A stretch of 64,000 bases of DNA from Calliphora vicina (lineage: Eukaryota; Arthropoda; Insecta; Diptera; Calliphoridae). The DNA is taken from the NCBI RefSeq assembly GCF_958450345.1, contig NC_088780.1:134554226-134618225 (forward strand). Direction: 5' to 3'. This document shows, one piece after another, positions 47,788-59,879 of this stretch. A program made the position numbers and the translations under genes. The notes below the pieces were generated by a model. It did not search any database. It worked only from the letters and a program-made list of their open reading frames with translations, and was not told where the DNA came from. Numbering within the stretch: position 1 is the stretch's first letter; each line of letters begins with the position of its first letter.

Positions 47788-49165
47788 TATACCCCACCAA
47801 AAAATTGGGGGTATATTGATTTTGTCCCAATAAGCATTTTCGCTGGAATTCAAGTGTAAAGCAAGTTTAATTCCAGTCATACATTCACATTTCAAGGGTT
47901 GAAATACACTTGTATTACGCTTTAATTCAATAGCATTCTCCAGTGAAAAGGAAACTTGAATTCAAGTCGAACATTCCAGTGTTTATACAGTTGAGTTCAA
48001 GTCTTGAATTAAAATGCAATTCAAATAGGAATAATACTTGAATTCAAGCTTTCAAATACAGTTTAATTCAATCCTTTAATTATTGTTTAATTCAAGTCGA
48101 AAAAATAATCGGATTCAAGCTTTGATTTATTTTTCTAATTAATTAATCTCAAATTTTTTTGGATTCTATTTATTTTGCAAAAAAAAACATGTTTTATATA
48201 TTATTAAAATACAAATCAATTAAAAAAAATCAGCTCATTGTAAGATTTTGGAGATACATACATTCTGAAGTTTTATTATTTTCGATTTCCTCTGGGAATC
48301 TAAAACAAAATAATTAAGAGTTTCATCTACTGACGAGTCTTTCATTTTTGGAAATTGGAGATGGATTCTGTGTGATAAGGAAGGAATTTGTTATACACTC
48401 CATATTGCTTTTTCGCATTTTACTTATTGATGTTTGATTTGATAGAAAAATTGTTTAATCTATTTTCAATTGTTTCTTAATATTTGTTTTTTTAATTTGA
48501 TGAATTTTATTTGTTTGACAAAAAAGAATAAATTAACAAAATATTGAAATATTTCAAAAATAATGTTTGACTTGAAAAATAATTGAAAAATGGACTGGAA
48601 TTCAAATTGAATTCAAATTTAATTTCCAACACTTGAAATTAAATTTTTGAGTGCTTATTGGGGTTATACCGTTTGTAACACATCGAACACATCCCAGACC
48701 CACAAAAGTAAATATATACGAGTATTCTGGGTGCTTAAACTATTTTAAGACGATCTAGCTATGTCCTTCCGTCTGTCTGTATGTTGAAGGCCCGATAGAG
48801 CCTACATGGAAGGACTTAGGGTAATGAGATTTTCCATAAATATTCTTTGTTGATCAGAAATGTTTGGTAAACGGGCAAAATCGATCAAGTAGAACCAGAG
48901 TAATGGACCAAAATGTGAAACAACCTCCAAGAAAGGTTGATATTTCATTGAAATTTTGAACATGATATTCCTATTAAAAAAAGATTTGTGTTGAAAATGG
49001 TATGAATCGGACAAAGATTTCTACTGCCTTCCATACAAATATCTTTAGGGAATATGGCTCTATGATACATAAATATCTATAGAATACAAAATTTTTAAAA
49101 ATCATTGTCTGTATTATATTGGTGGTGAGTATATAAGATTCGGCACAGCCGAATAAAACATTTTT
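47788..49165 (-). repeat. TATACCC-type repeat interrupted by an 837-bp TIR element
   Basis: The left end is TATACCCCACCAAAAAATTG, followed by GGGGGTATATTGATTTTGT. It resumes after 48662 with ACCGTTTGTAACACATCG and GACGATCTAGCTATGTCC, and ends at the hairpin TTCGGCACAGCCGAA and TTACTTA. Other copies show these two halves are normally contiguous, so 47826-48662 is an insertion. Confidence 0.7.
47826..48662. mobile_element. CCCAATAAGCA-ended element with ATTCAAG-rich ends (837 bp)
   Basis: The termini CCCAATAAGCA (47826 on) and the inverted TGCTTATTGGG (48652-48662) match exactly. Roughly 47850-48130 and 48590-48650 hold many degenerate AATTCAAG/CTTGAATT motifs in both orientations. These are possibly transposase-binding repeats. 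It has no coding capacity. The interruption of a known repeat confirms mobility. Confidence 0.7.
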
Positions 49166-50719
49166 ACTTATTTTTATTTCATATACAATTTACAAACAAT
49201 TTCTTAAACAACTCTATAGGACCATAACAAAAAACAAACGAACATTTTATAATTTATTTGAATTCAAGTTTTGTTTCTAAATTTGTTAAGAGATTTAGTT
49301 ACTGTAGTCATCACTTAAATTAGAATTTCAAATATGCATCATATTCGTCGTATTTTATACAAGAGTGTTGACAATTAAAGTATTTTATTTTTTATTTTTA
49401 TCTTTTTATGGGTTTTCTCGTTTTTAATGAATTAGTGATTCATGAATTTGTTGTTTTCATGCAATATACATAGTATTTTGGTTAAACACTTGAATTTCTA
49501 AACGTGGATTGAATTAAATTCAAGTTTAAATAATTTGCGTTTCGTAAAAATAAATTATGATGTGTTGTTGCAATTATTAATTACACGATAAAAATATTGA
49601 ATGTTTTTTGAGCGTAATAGTTTTTAAAAAGCAAACTGAAGGTGAAAGAATTTATTAAAAGTTAATATTTTATTTTAAAAAGCATTGGCATGAAATTGTA
49701 TTAAGATATAATATATTAAAATGAAATCAGATACAATTTTTATAAGCTTTGTAATGTTAGAAATTAATTATTCAAATATAGTCTTGCTAAATCTGTGATA
49801 GACGCCTGGTCAAGCCCTTATTATAACACTGTAATTTGTTAATGTCATGATTTTGTAAAACAATTAAAACACTTTCTTTTATAAAAGATAAAGTCAAATA
49901 AAAATTTAATTGCCATAAACTACAACATTTGTTACCTTGATCACACATTTTTTTGTTAAGATTTTAACGTACAAAACATAAAAATTGTTATCGAATGAAT
50001 CAATATACATAAATTATTAAATCAATTTAAATATGAATGAAACAGGTTGTTTAGTGTTATAAAATACATGTATTGTTTTCCAAATAAACTACAAATTTTA
50101 AAGACGATTTAACATACATTTTGGCACATAAACACTTGAAACAATTTCCAAAGGTCACAATAAAATTTCAAAAAATAAACATAACATTTTACAACTTATT
50201 TTTGTTTTAAGAATTTAACAAGAAAACAAACACACTTTCACTGAATTACTAAAAATATTTTGATATGTAGTTTTTTTTTATAACAAAGTTGTCATATTAT
50301 ATGAGTGAGAAAATTTTTAAATGACAAGTGTTTGAAAACAAAATACGCGTGAGTGGGTGTAATCTCGATTTGAACGACCACCACAATTTGACGTTTAACA
50401 CTTAACAGTTTCAGGTAGTAAAACTAACTAAAAGAAACTTTTTTAAATATTAGACACACACATGACTGACAATTAAAATATATATACATATACTATATAT
50501 TAATTTTAGTGTAGATTTAAGTTTGTTTTCAAAATTGTAAAATTTGAGTATCGAATTGCTATCGTGGAGATTTGATATGCAAAAGTAAATAATAACAAAC
50601 AATATCAATATAAAACCGGTAATTATTGAATGGATTTCAATTTATTATTTAAGCAATAAATCTTAAGAAACTCTATGAAATCATACTATTATGGGTGTGT
50701 TGTTTTTGAAATTTTTGTT
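49166..50719. other. AT-rich cindr intron DNA, nothing recognised
   Basis: No exon, RNA gene or repeat ends were recognised. Confidence 0.4.
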
Positions 50720-50945
50720 TAATACCCTACATAAATCAATTCAAATAAGAAACATTTTTAAATGAGCGTGTTTTACACAGACACACAGACAGACGGACAT
50801 GGCTCAATCGACTTAGAATTTCATAAGGATCAAGAAAATATATACTTTATTGGGTCTCAGATGAATATTTCTCAATGTTACACACGGAATGACAAACTTA
50901 TATATACACTCATTCACCACTTGTGGTGGTGGAGGGTATAAAAAG
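50720..50945 (+). repeat. Dispersed TATACCC-type repeat, short internally deleted copy
   Basis: It starts AATACCCTACATAAATC and has ACAGACGGACATGGCTCAAT and ATATATACTTTATTGGGTC. It ends CCACTTGTGGTGGTGGAGGG and then TATAAAAAG. Only about 225 bp remain. Confidence 0.6.
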
Positions 50946-51790
50946 GGGGAAACAATGTAAAATAAATTTTAATTTATTTTCCCTTCCCTGGATCCGCACC
51001 TGGTCTTAGCTAATTGTCTTTGAACATTCGTTACTGATGAAGATTTCTTCTATGGCACATGTAGAATTAACCCTCCGTTAGTCGCAATCATTTTCAATCG
51101 AGACTAGTCGCAATGTATCAAATTGATATAAATAAAAAGGCGCGTTTGAAAACAATCTCTCAACTTTTTATTTCGAAAACATAAAAACAATATTAAATGC
51201 AATGTATTTAAAAGATTAATACAAAAAAAATTATTTTATCAAAAAATAGCTTAAAATTTAGGGTGATTAAATTTATTTACAATAAAAAAATGTTTGTCTG
51301 TATCAACCAGATCAGTTGCGAGTGAAGGAGGGTTAAAGAGCATCTTTAAAATTTAAATCTATGTTTCTTTCCGACAAATTACACCAGGGGAAAAGTAACT
51401 GACACAATAATTCTCAAAGCTTTCTCAAGCAGACATTTACAAATTTATTTTCATTTTCACATATTTTGTTAGCAAATTCACAATCCACATTTAAAAAATG
51501 GGAGTATAAGGTTTGAGAACAATTGGAGAATAAAGGTATTTTTTAAGTTGATTATAAGCAACTTCCCATTTTTCCAATTATCTCTTAACGATTCTGTTAA
51601 TGAATTCATTATGAATTAATTCATAGGCTTAATTCCAATATATTGAATGCATAACTTTGAGAATTTATTGCTTATTGAATCATTCAAATTTTCTTTAATT
51701 CAAATCCCTTACAAAATAGCTTTAAACATGTATTGAATGAATACATTTTTCTTCAATTCAAAACTAGGATTAAGAGAGAAGACAATTGGT
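50946..51790. other. AT-rich intron DNA with a degenerate GAATTC/ATTCAAT repeat
   Basis: About 51590-51670 resembles the repeat tracts at 16800-16870 and 17140-17180 (ATTCATAGGCTTAATTCC). Nothing else was recognised. Confidence 0.35.
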
Positions 51791-51804
51791 TACTTAATAC
51801 ATCC

Positions 51805-52268
51805 CAGGTAAATCTAGTATGAAGTCAATTGTCATTTTAGTGTCTCTAAGTAACCTAGAGCGTAGTCACTTTAAACATAACATACAAATTGTGTTGACAT
51901 AATTCTCATACAGTTTATTTTCTTATTGCTTCAGTATACTGACATCCCATGTAACTAACGTATCTCTAAGTAACCTATACTGCAGTCACTTTAAACTTTA
52001 GAAAGCAGTTATTTTACCCACCAGAAGTAATCTATTGGATAGTTGTTGGAGAAAGGTTTGTTTACTAGCAATAGGTTATTCGACTGTATATTAGATGTCT
52101 TTTTATCTGATTATTTAAGGTCAATTAGCACACGTACATGTTATAATAACTAGTTCCGTAGCTGATTAATTAACCAGTAAACGGTATATAAAATCAATGC
52201 TTTGGTAATAGGTAATTTCACTAGTTGGGGACAGTCTCCTAGAACTGCTGGTTTGCTTAACTGCTGGG
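51805..52268. repeat. CCCAGC-ended repeat with an internal dimer (second copy)
   Basis: TCTCTAAGTAACCTA and GTCACTTTAAAC blocks occur twice (near 51840-51880 and 51963-52000). This is the inverted counterpart of the dimer in 27205-27880. The right end reads GACAGTCTCCTAGAACTGCT and then CTGCTGGG at about 52261-52268. Confidence 0.5.
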
Positions 52269-54969
52269 AAAATACATGACAATGCATTCTTATGAATTAG
52301 GTTTTGAAAATAGACTTGGGTTTTTCTCTCTAAGTTACCTGTCTAGTTGTTATCTAAGATTTTGAGTAATTTTGTAAGAATTTGGAGACAAATATATATT
52401 TTCTGAGGTATTAAGTTTACATTTTAACGAAAGTTAGCTCTTTAATACATTTGGGTGCAAAATAAACACACATATTTTAAAATCGCTTAAAATCATTGTC
52501 TGGAAAAAACTCTATGCATAATTAAATGCTTTTTACTACTTATGTTCGATAATTTTTGGTTTTACTAGTACACTTGTTGCATTAATATCAGTCCTTATTT
52601 GAGTGTTTTAAAATTATCATCTTTAACTTCTATTTATTCTATTTAACATTTAACGCGCCATAATATAAAACTTTAATTAATTAACTTTCAAAAAATAAAT
52701 TTTAATTAAAATAAAAATCCACACGATTTTCTAAAAGTGCACTCACTCACTCAATCATTCACATTCACAAAATCCCACTGTGAGCTGTAGGGTATACAAA
52801 CGAAAGATTTAAGACACAATCATGACAACTCTTTTTTTTTTTTTTTTGTTTAATTAAACTTAAAATTAGACATTTTATTTATTAAATGGACAACTTTTGT
52901 GCATAAACTTCATTATAAAATTTTCTCATTTTCATTTAAAACAAGAAAATGGTCTAAATCACTCACTGTCAATTGCTGCAGCAGGCGACAGTGACAAAAA
53001 CCCCACAAATTTTTTTTTGTTAGAAAAAAATCAAAAAAATCACATTAAAATAAAATAGATGAGTGGCTGTCTGGACATTTATTTATTTGGAAAAAGAAAT
53101 ATACACGATTTCCTCTAATGATAACACTGCATACATATCACTCATTCATTCACATTTACCGTTTTTTTTTTTATTATTTGAATTAAAACATTTTTAACAC
53201 AAAAACGAGTCTCAACTTCAAATTTTTTGTTGGTTTTTAGTAATTTTTCTTATTTTGCTACATCTTTTGATTTTCTTTAATTTAGTGTTAACAATTATTA
53301 TTTGTTAGTTTAAATACGAAGTATTTAGTATGCTTGTTATTTATTAGATTTTTATTTTATTATTTGACACACTTGATGAACAACAAAAACAAAATAAATC
53401 TCACGAACAAAAACACTTTTTTATTCCAATTGAATTTTTTTTTTAAAAAATAAAGATGAGCGTAGGAACGAACGAACGTACTGTGTGTATTTATGGACAA
53501 CCAGCTACAATAATAATAAAACAATTTAATCATAATCTACTAGACGTACTACCATGAGTTGGTGGTTGGCTGGTGGTGGTTGATTGCTCTAATGTCTAGT
53601 ATTATCAAATGTAAACTGACTTTGAGCAGTGGTCAATAAAATCTTTAGACTCATGTGAATTTTGTTTTATTTTTGTTTAAACAACTTCTCTGCTAATGAA
53701 CGAACACAAGTGTAAAATGAAATAAAAAAAAAATAAAAATAAATCCAAATTGTTTATCTGTATGTAGGTAGTATATTACACACATATTAGAAATAGTTTG
53801 TTGGATTTTTGTATTTTTGTTTTTCAAACTTATAAATATTTAACTAGGTACACTGGGCCGACTACTGACTGGGTAAGTTGGTTTGGTTGGTATATGACGG
53901 TTACTCGCTAGACTCTAGAATCTAAAGTCTAGATAATCAACAAGAGAAGATGAAGAACAAGAGCAACGACAATAACAACAACAATGATCAGTTCTGGAAG
54001 GTGGTGTTGTTTTGGAATTTAAGCAGTTATGAAGCGTGTGATATTTAGATTTGTTTTTAAAAAAGTATGGAAGCGTAGGTAAACTAAATTATTCTTTCGT
54101 TTCATCTAGGGAAAATTAACTTCATGCCCGCATGTGCTAAATTTTACACTTTTCGCAGGTACCCACACACAGCAAACACTCAAGTTTGATAACAAATTAA
54201 GAATTTAAATTCAAACACTTTGCTAAATCCTTAAAATGTTCAGTAGAAGCAAAAAACTATTTTTTTTTCAATACATTACAATGAACTAAATTGCCTAGTG
54301 TAAAAGGGGTCTAAGCAATTCAGTTAAAACATCAGTTTTGTTGCACTCATCTTATATAATGGGTTAATTGAGCTCTTATATATATATGGAGGTAAGTAAC
54401 AAAATATGTAAATAAATTCCATTCTAACTATAACATAAATTATAATTAAATCATAAAAAATGCGGTTCCTACGAAAAAATAAAATAGAAAAAAACGAAAG
54501 AGTAGTAAACGAAAGCGCAAACAAGACAGAGCAGTCAGCAGCACTCAAGCAAGAAATTTGATAATAAATCATGGAATATTATAGACTTGGTAAGTTTTAT
54601 ATAACATTTTCTCATCTCATCTCCGCACTAATTTTTCTCAGTTTAGGAAGATCCCTCTGTGTTTTAAAAATATTTAAAATAAAGATGAAAGCGATGTAAA
54701 ATAATGATTTGAGTCAACACTGAATAAGGGCTTGAAATTTACAAAGAATAAATAATTAAAAAAAAAATACTCGTAGTATGGGGACAATCTTAAAATTTGT
54801 TTGAAAAGATAGACAAAAACTGGAGTAAAAACTTTGAAAATTTAATTTTCAAATGCGTATATCTCTTAATCTATAAGAAATATTTTTTGTAGTGTATTTT
54901 GAAATCGGAACACAAACGAAGAAATAGGATCGTTTTAAAAATGTCCTACTTTGTGAATCCATAGTCGGA
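52269..54969. other. AT-rich intron DNA, no exon recognised
   Basis: 53450-54010 is less AT-rich and repeat-poor. It could include an alternative promoter or non-coding first exon of the minus-strand gene, but no start codon with a matching donor stands out. Simple T/A tracts make up the rest. Confidence 0.3.
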
Positions 54970-55097
54970 CACTAGGCAACTTAGTTGCGCAAGTCTCTTG
55001 TGTTTGTAGTTGCTAGAGGTAATGTCGGGTTAAGAAGAAAATTTTACAATCTGTTTTGTTGCTGGGCAAGAGACTTGCGCAACTAAATTGCCTAGTG
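54970..55097. mobile_element. 128-bp hairpin MITE
   Basis: Arms of 30 bp at 54970-54999 (CACTAGGCAACTTAGTTGCG...) and 55068-55097 are inverted copies with one mismatch. A lone end of the same type (TTGCCTAGTG) occurs near 54291. It is too short to code. Confidence 0.7.
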
Positions 55098-56629
55098 TGA
55101 AAGTGGTCCTATTATTTCAAACATTATTCCTCGGCATTTAAGACGATTTTTAGATCTGCGTTTTACAATTTTTTAATATTTCGTTACTTGGAGTCATTCA
55201 AGGTAGCCATAACGGTTCGAAACTCTACTAGTTTTCATTGTTTTCGAGAATCTTTTTTAATATCAATGGCAAAACCTATTTAGGTCCTTGTTTGTACATT
55301 CAACCAAGCCATGCATACACAAAACCGTTGGTTTCTCAGAGGGTATCATTGTTAAGGAAAGCTAAGACGGTTGTTCGCCTAAATGGTTGGCTTAAAAGAG
55401 GTTCAAACATTTGTATTTCCCATTGTATTTAATGGACTTTGTAGCCTATCCTCGTAGCAATGGGTGCATGTGCATTCAAATAATGATGATGTGGTTTTGT
55501 TGTTGATTTTAAAGTTTTCATTTATATCTCTTGTTTTTTTTGGTATTGCTACTTCTTGTTTTTTGTCTTAAATTATTCTTAATTTTATGATTATATTTGT
55601 TTGTATTTCTTTATTTTCTATTTACTTTTGTTTATTTTCTTAACTCTTTATTACTACATTTGTTTTAGTGGGAGAATATAGAAATAAAAACAGAAAACAA
55701 AAACAACTGAGAAAAATATTTGTTGTTTTAATGAAATGAGTTGGTTGGCTGGCTATTGCTGCTGTTGTTGTGTTTTTAAGGTGTTTGTTTTTATTTTTAT
55801 ATTCGCTTTGTGGTTTCGTTTGAGTTGAGGAGAAAGAAACCGAATAAATAACTTTGATAAATTATTAATAATATTGTGGTGTTTTCGTTGTTGTCTAAAA
55901 GAGTACAGAATTTATAATAAATGGAATGAATACTCGCTTTTGTTGTGTGTATAAATTAAAATGAGTTGCTTTGGTTTTTGGTTTGGTACGTTTCTATTAT
56001 AATTAAAAAGGTAGTTGTTTCTCTTTGCTCGTTTAAAAGCAACACCATAAAGTATACTTTGAATTTTATGGTTAGAAGTATTTGTTTTTAATAATTATAA
56101 CAGAATTAATTTTAAATAAATGTGGAATTTGTTTAATTATTCAAGTGATAGTAGGTACGAAGTTGGGCCCTGGTAAGCGATTGAAAGTTGAATTTTATTT
56201 ATATTGGGTGACAATACAATGGAAGATTTGTTTAAACATAAATTTCAGTTGATTTTCATAATTTAAGTGTTCACATACATACATAGGTAGTTATATTTTT
56301 TTACTCTATGAGCACAGTGGGTAAATTTCAAAAAAGTGGAAATAAAGCAATAAATAAATAAGAATTTCTATGGCTATAGAAAGTTTAAGTTTTGAATTTG
56401 GAAATTTTTAATTTGTTTTCTATTTTCAGAATTTAATGTATATGTAGGTACATACAAAAGATTATACCTAATAAAGCGATATTAAAAAAATAAAAATGTC
56501 TTAATTTTTTTATTTATGTACCTACATATGTATTTTATTTTGACGTATTTATTGAATATTTTTTTACTTATTTAAAGGCTGTTTATCTCGATTTTAAATA
56601 GCAACCGAACCAAGACTATATCCAATATA
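55098..56629. other. AT-rich intron DNA, no exon recognised
   Basis: A plus-strand frame at 55238-55432 (64 codons) has no recognisable motif and no splice support. Otherwise T-rich and A-rich tracts. Confidence 0.35.
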
Positions 56630-58248
56630 CAGTATTGGCCATAACTAAAGCACCCCCTCAGTGCATTTTTTCATATGGTATTTTTTTTGTATAAAAACAA
56701 AGTTTTAAATATCTTTATTTTTTTCATTTGTTAATATTATTGATAAACAAATACTTTCAAAGTTAACCTTTCCATAACAGGTAACTTAAAATCAAAAAAT
56801 ATTTTAAGGTAGAAAATGAAACGGACAAAACTAAAGCACCCCTTCAAGGATATACTATAAAAAAATTTTAATATATTTTTTGTTGCAAATCCTTGGATGG
56901 CACAAGAACATCTCTTGGCATAGAAGATATTATGTTTTTATGGCGTTTTTCGATATTCCTTCCCAGGCTATTTTAACGGCATGAAATAAATCGTGAAAAT
57001 TGCCGATCCTTATTTCCGCAATTTTCACGATTTATTTTCATATTAACAATGTGCCACAAGTTCTCAATAGGATTAAGATCGGGAGATTGACTAAGCCAAT
57101 GAAGAACTTGAATCATATTGCTCTGAAGCCAAGTCTTACAAACTTTGGAGGTGTGCTTAGGATCGTTATCCTGTTGGAAGCTCCCTATAAGTGGCATCTC
57201 TTCACTGGCATAAGGCAACATTACATCTTTCAATACATCACGGTACATGAAGCGATCCATAACCCCATAAATTTTATGATTTGGCCCAAATCCTTGACCA
57301 GAAAAGCATCACCAGACCATTACATTACCTCCTCCATGTTTAATTGTTCCTTTGCAATACTTAGGATTCAATCTTTCTCCTTTTGGTCTGTGTACACGCC
57401 TTATTACAGCGGTACTTTTTAAGTTGTATTTGGATTCGTCAGGAAACAGTACTGTCTTCCATTTTAGGACACTCCAGTCGATGTTGGCTTGGGTAAACTT
57501 CAGTGTAGCTTTCTTGTTCTTAGCTGATGGAAATGGTTTTTTTGCTGGTCGTCAGCTGAATAAACGGGCTTCTACTACTCTTCTACCGATTGTTCTTTCG
57601 CTAACGCATAATCTTAAACTTGTTCTCACTTGACTAGCGGATGCTCTACAATCTTTTTGTAGTGCTCTTTTGATCAAGGAATCATCATATCGTGTGGTTT
57701 TATGCGAACGACCTGCAGAATGCACCGGTGAAATGCGGCCAGTCTTAAAAAATTTTGAAACGAGCCTGAAAATAACTGATCTGTTAATTGAATATTTTTT
57801 ACTCAATTCATGTAGTGATAAGCCCGTCTTCCAGTCTTCAATAACTTTAATTTTAAATTCACTGGAGTACTTGTTCCTTATCATTGTTTTTTAACAATAA
57901 ACTGTATAAAACTTAAATTTTACACACTACGCCTTCCATTATTTTTATCTTTTGGAATTTTTAAATGCATTCATTGTGATTTCCGATAACTCACATTGCA
58001 AATATGCAGTACCGAGTCAAATTTTTAAACATCTTATAAGAGGGTGCTTTTGTTTTGTCCGTTGCGTTTTGATTTTTTATATGATTTATCATTTTAAATT
58101 AATTTTTAATAAAATTATCTTTTACTAAATGAATATTAAATGAAAATTAACAATATTAGTTAATAAAATATATACAAAATACATCCCAAAAAAGCTGTTT
58201 TTATCAAAAAAATTAATTGAGGGGGTGCTTTAGTTATGGCCAATACTG
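56630..58248 (-). mobile_element. Tc1-type transposon, family CAGTATTGGCC (1619 bp)
   Basis: Perfect 31-bp TIRs (CAGTATTGGCCATAACTAAA...) lie at 56630-56660 and 58218-58248, each next to TA. Inner repeats related to the TIR (GGACAAAACTAAAGCACCCC near 56823 and its inverted counterpart near 58041-58065) give an IR/DR layout. The transposase is on the minus strand and decayed. A second copy starts at 63385. Confidence 0.92.
56973..57884 (-). pseudogene. Tc1-type transposase remnant in the 56630-58248 element
   Basis: The N-terminal half is open from 57884 to 57552: MIRNKYSSEFKIKVIEDWKT, an HTH (LHELSKKYSINRSVIFRLV), a second HTH-like part (SASQVRTSLRLCVSERTIGR). It then stops. The C-terminal part (57260-56973) keeps SFQQDNDPKHTS and SPDLNPIENLW, the second Asp and the Glu of DD34E. 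The middle with the first Asp lies in other frames. It is inactive as it stands. Confidence 0.88.
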
Positions 58249-58262
58249 TAGGTATGTATTTA

Positions 58263-58895
58263 CAGTGACGGGCATTACAATAGAATCACTACCAATATTT
58301 CATTTAAAACCAGGAGCAATCATAAGGATTGGTGTGGGCCAGAAAATATAAAAAAGTGGCAAAATTTGTAGTGGACGGACGAAACGACCATTAATTTAAT
58401 TGGTAGTGATGATAAGACATGGGTTAGACGTCCAAAAAATGGCAAAAACCAAAAACGTTTAAACATGGTTGGGGAAATATTATTATATGGGGATGCTTTT
58501 CTTGGTATTGCGTTGGTCCAATTTATTGGATTAAAGAAAATATGGATAAGCACTTGTATGTAAATATTTTGGAGAATGTTATAAAGCCACATGCAGAATG
58601 GAATATGCCCTTAAAATGGCTCTTCCAGCAAGATAATGACCCAAAGCACACGTCAGGTCTTGCCAAAAAATGGTTTTTATATAACAAAATTCATGTTATG
58701 AAATGGCCGTCTCAATAACCAGACTTAAATCCTATGGAAAATAGTAAAAGGCAAACTCGGAGCTGAAAAATTTAAAAACAAGGAAGAACTTTGGCAGAAA
58801 ATTCAGGAAATATGGTATGCAATTTCCCGATCTACATGCGAAATTTTGTTAAATTCAATCCCCAAAAGATTTGATGCTGTTATTAGAAATAATTG
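58263..58895 (+). pseudogene. C-terminal two-thirds of a Tc1 transposase (dead)
   Basis: Catalytic blocks are in the expected order (TDET, QQDNDPKH, PDLNPMEN), but a TAA interrupts SPQ/PDL and frames shift near 58480. The coding remnant begins at once after the left TIR, so the 5' part of the gene was deleted. Confidence 0.75.
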
Positions 58896-59177
58896 ATATG
58901 CAACAAAATATTAAGAAAACAACGAATTCTTATGATGATTTTTTATTTTTAATCATTTTAAGACAAATTGATTCTATTTGAATGTCGCATATTTTATTTA
59001 GTCTTTTAGATTTGACATCGTTTTTAACATAAGAATGTGTTATTTTTTTCTATTTATTGTTTACGTTATGAGCAATAATATATAATGAAAACATTTTAAA
59101 TTTTGAAATCAAATTTTGTAGTTTTACCGCTTTAATCGAATTCATATGTAGTGATTCTATTGTATTGTCCGTCACTG
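58263..59177 (+). mobile_element. Tc1-type transposon, family CAGTGACGG, internally deleted (915 bp)
   Basis: The TIRs CAGTGACGGGCATTACAATA (58263 on) and, inward from 59177, CAGTGACGGACAATACAATA differ at two positions over 30 bp. Both are flanked by TA. The plus-strand remnant includes WTDETTINLIGSDD near 58373, FQQDNDPKHTSGLAKKW near 58622, and WPSQ-stop-PDLNPMEN near 58700. The whole N-terminal DNA-binding part is missing, and there are stops and frameshifts. Confidence 0.85.
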
Positions 59178-59576
59178 TATGTAGTAAGTTATTTGGGATT
59201 TTCAGAAAGTAGATTTCAACGGACATCGATATAGTCACACAGATAATAGTATGTACCCCTTAAAAATTCTTTAATTTTACAAAAATTGGTGATATTTAAA
59301 AAAATTAAATAAACCAAACAATTTTAAATGAACACAAACATTGATTTCAATATTTAAATTTTAAAACTTAAATTTTATAAAAAAAACACAAAAACCTATT
59401 TCATAGCTCAGATAATTATACGTACTCTAAAAAAAGATTAATGTACAAAAATAATTTCAGGTATACAGTCAGAGACTAAAGTTTAAATACAATCTCAAAA
59501 ACTAAACGTTTAAGGAAAACGTAAAGTATAGTTTTATTTAATTTCATAAATAACAAAATACAATAACAAAAAATAT

Positions 59577-59694
59577 ACCCCCATATGCATAAACAGTTTA
59601 TAAATTTATCAAAGGTTTATAAAACAAACTTTCCATACAAAATCTGTTTCATAAACCTTTGATAAATTTATAAACTGTTTATGCATATGGGGGT
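59577..59694. repeat. Perfect hairpin MITE nested in a Tc1 element
   Basis: The arms at 59577-59620 and 59651-59694 are 44-bp exact inverted copies (ACCCCCATATGCATAAACAG...) around a 30-nt loop. Absence of any arm mismatch suggests a recent insertion or ongoing arm conversion. Confidence 0.85.
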
Positions 59695-59879
59695 TAGACT
59701 TTACAAACATAACGGCAATTCTTAAAAATACGATAAAATTCACTCGACAAAAGTTTAAATATTTTTGAGGTGTACTTTAGTCTCTCACTGTATATTATTT
59801 TATTAGACCTCCTTTTGCCTCAATTACTGCCCTCAATCGATTACTTATTGAAAATACCTGTTTTTTGTTGTCTCAGGCG

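Noticed and set aside
55238..55432. 64-codon plus-strand frame
   Set aside because: No recognisable domain, no flanking splice sites, and no support from either neighbour.
57000..57422. 140-codon plus-strand frame
   Set aside because: Antisense of the decayed Tc1 transposase.
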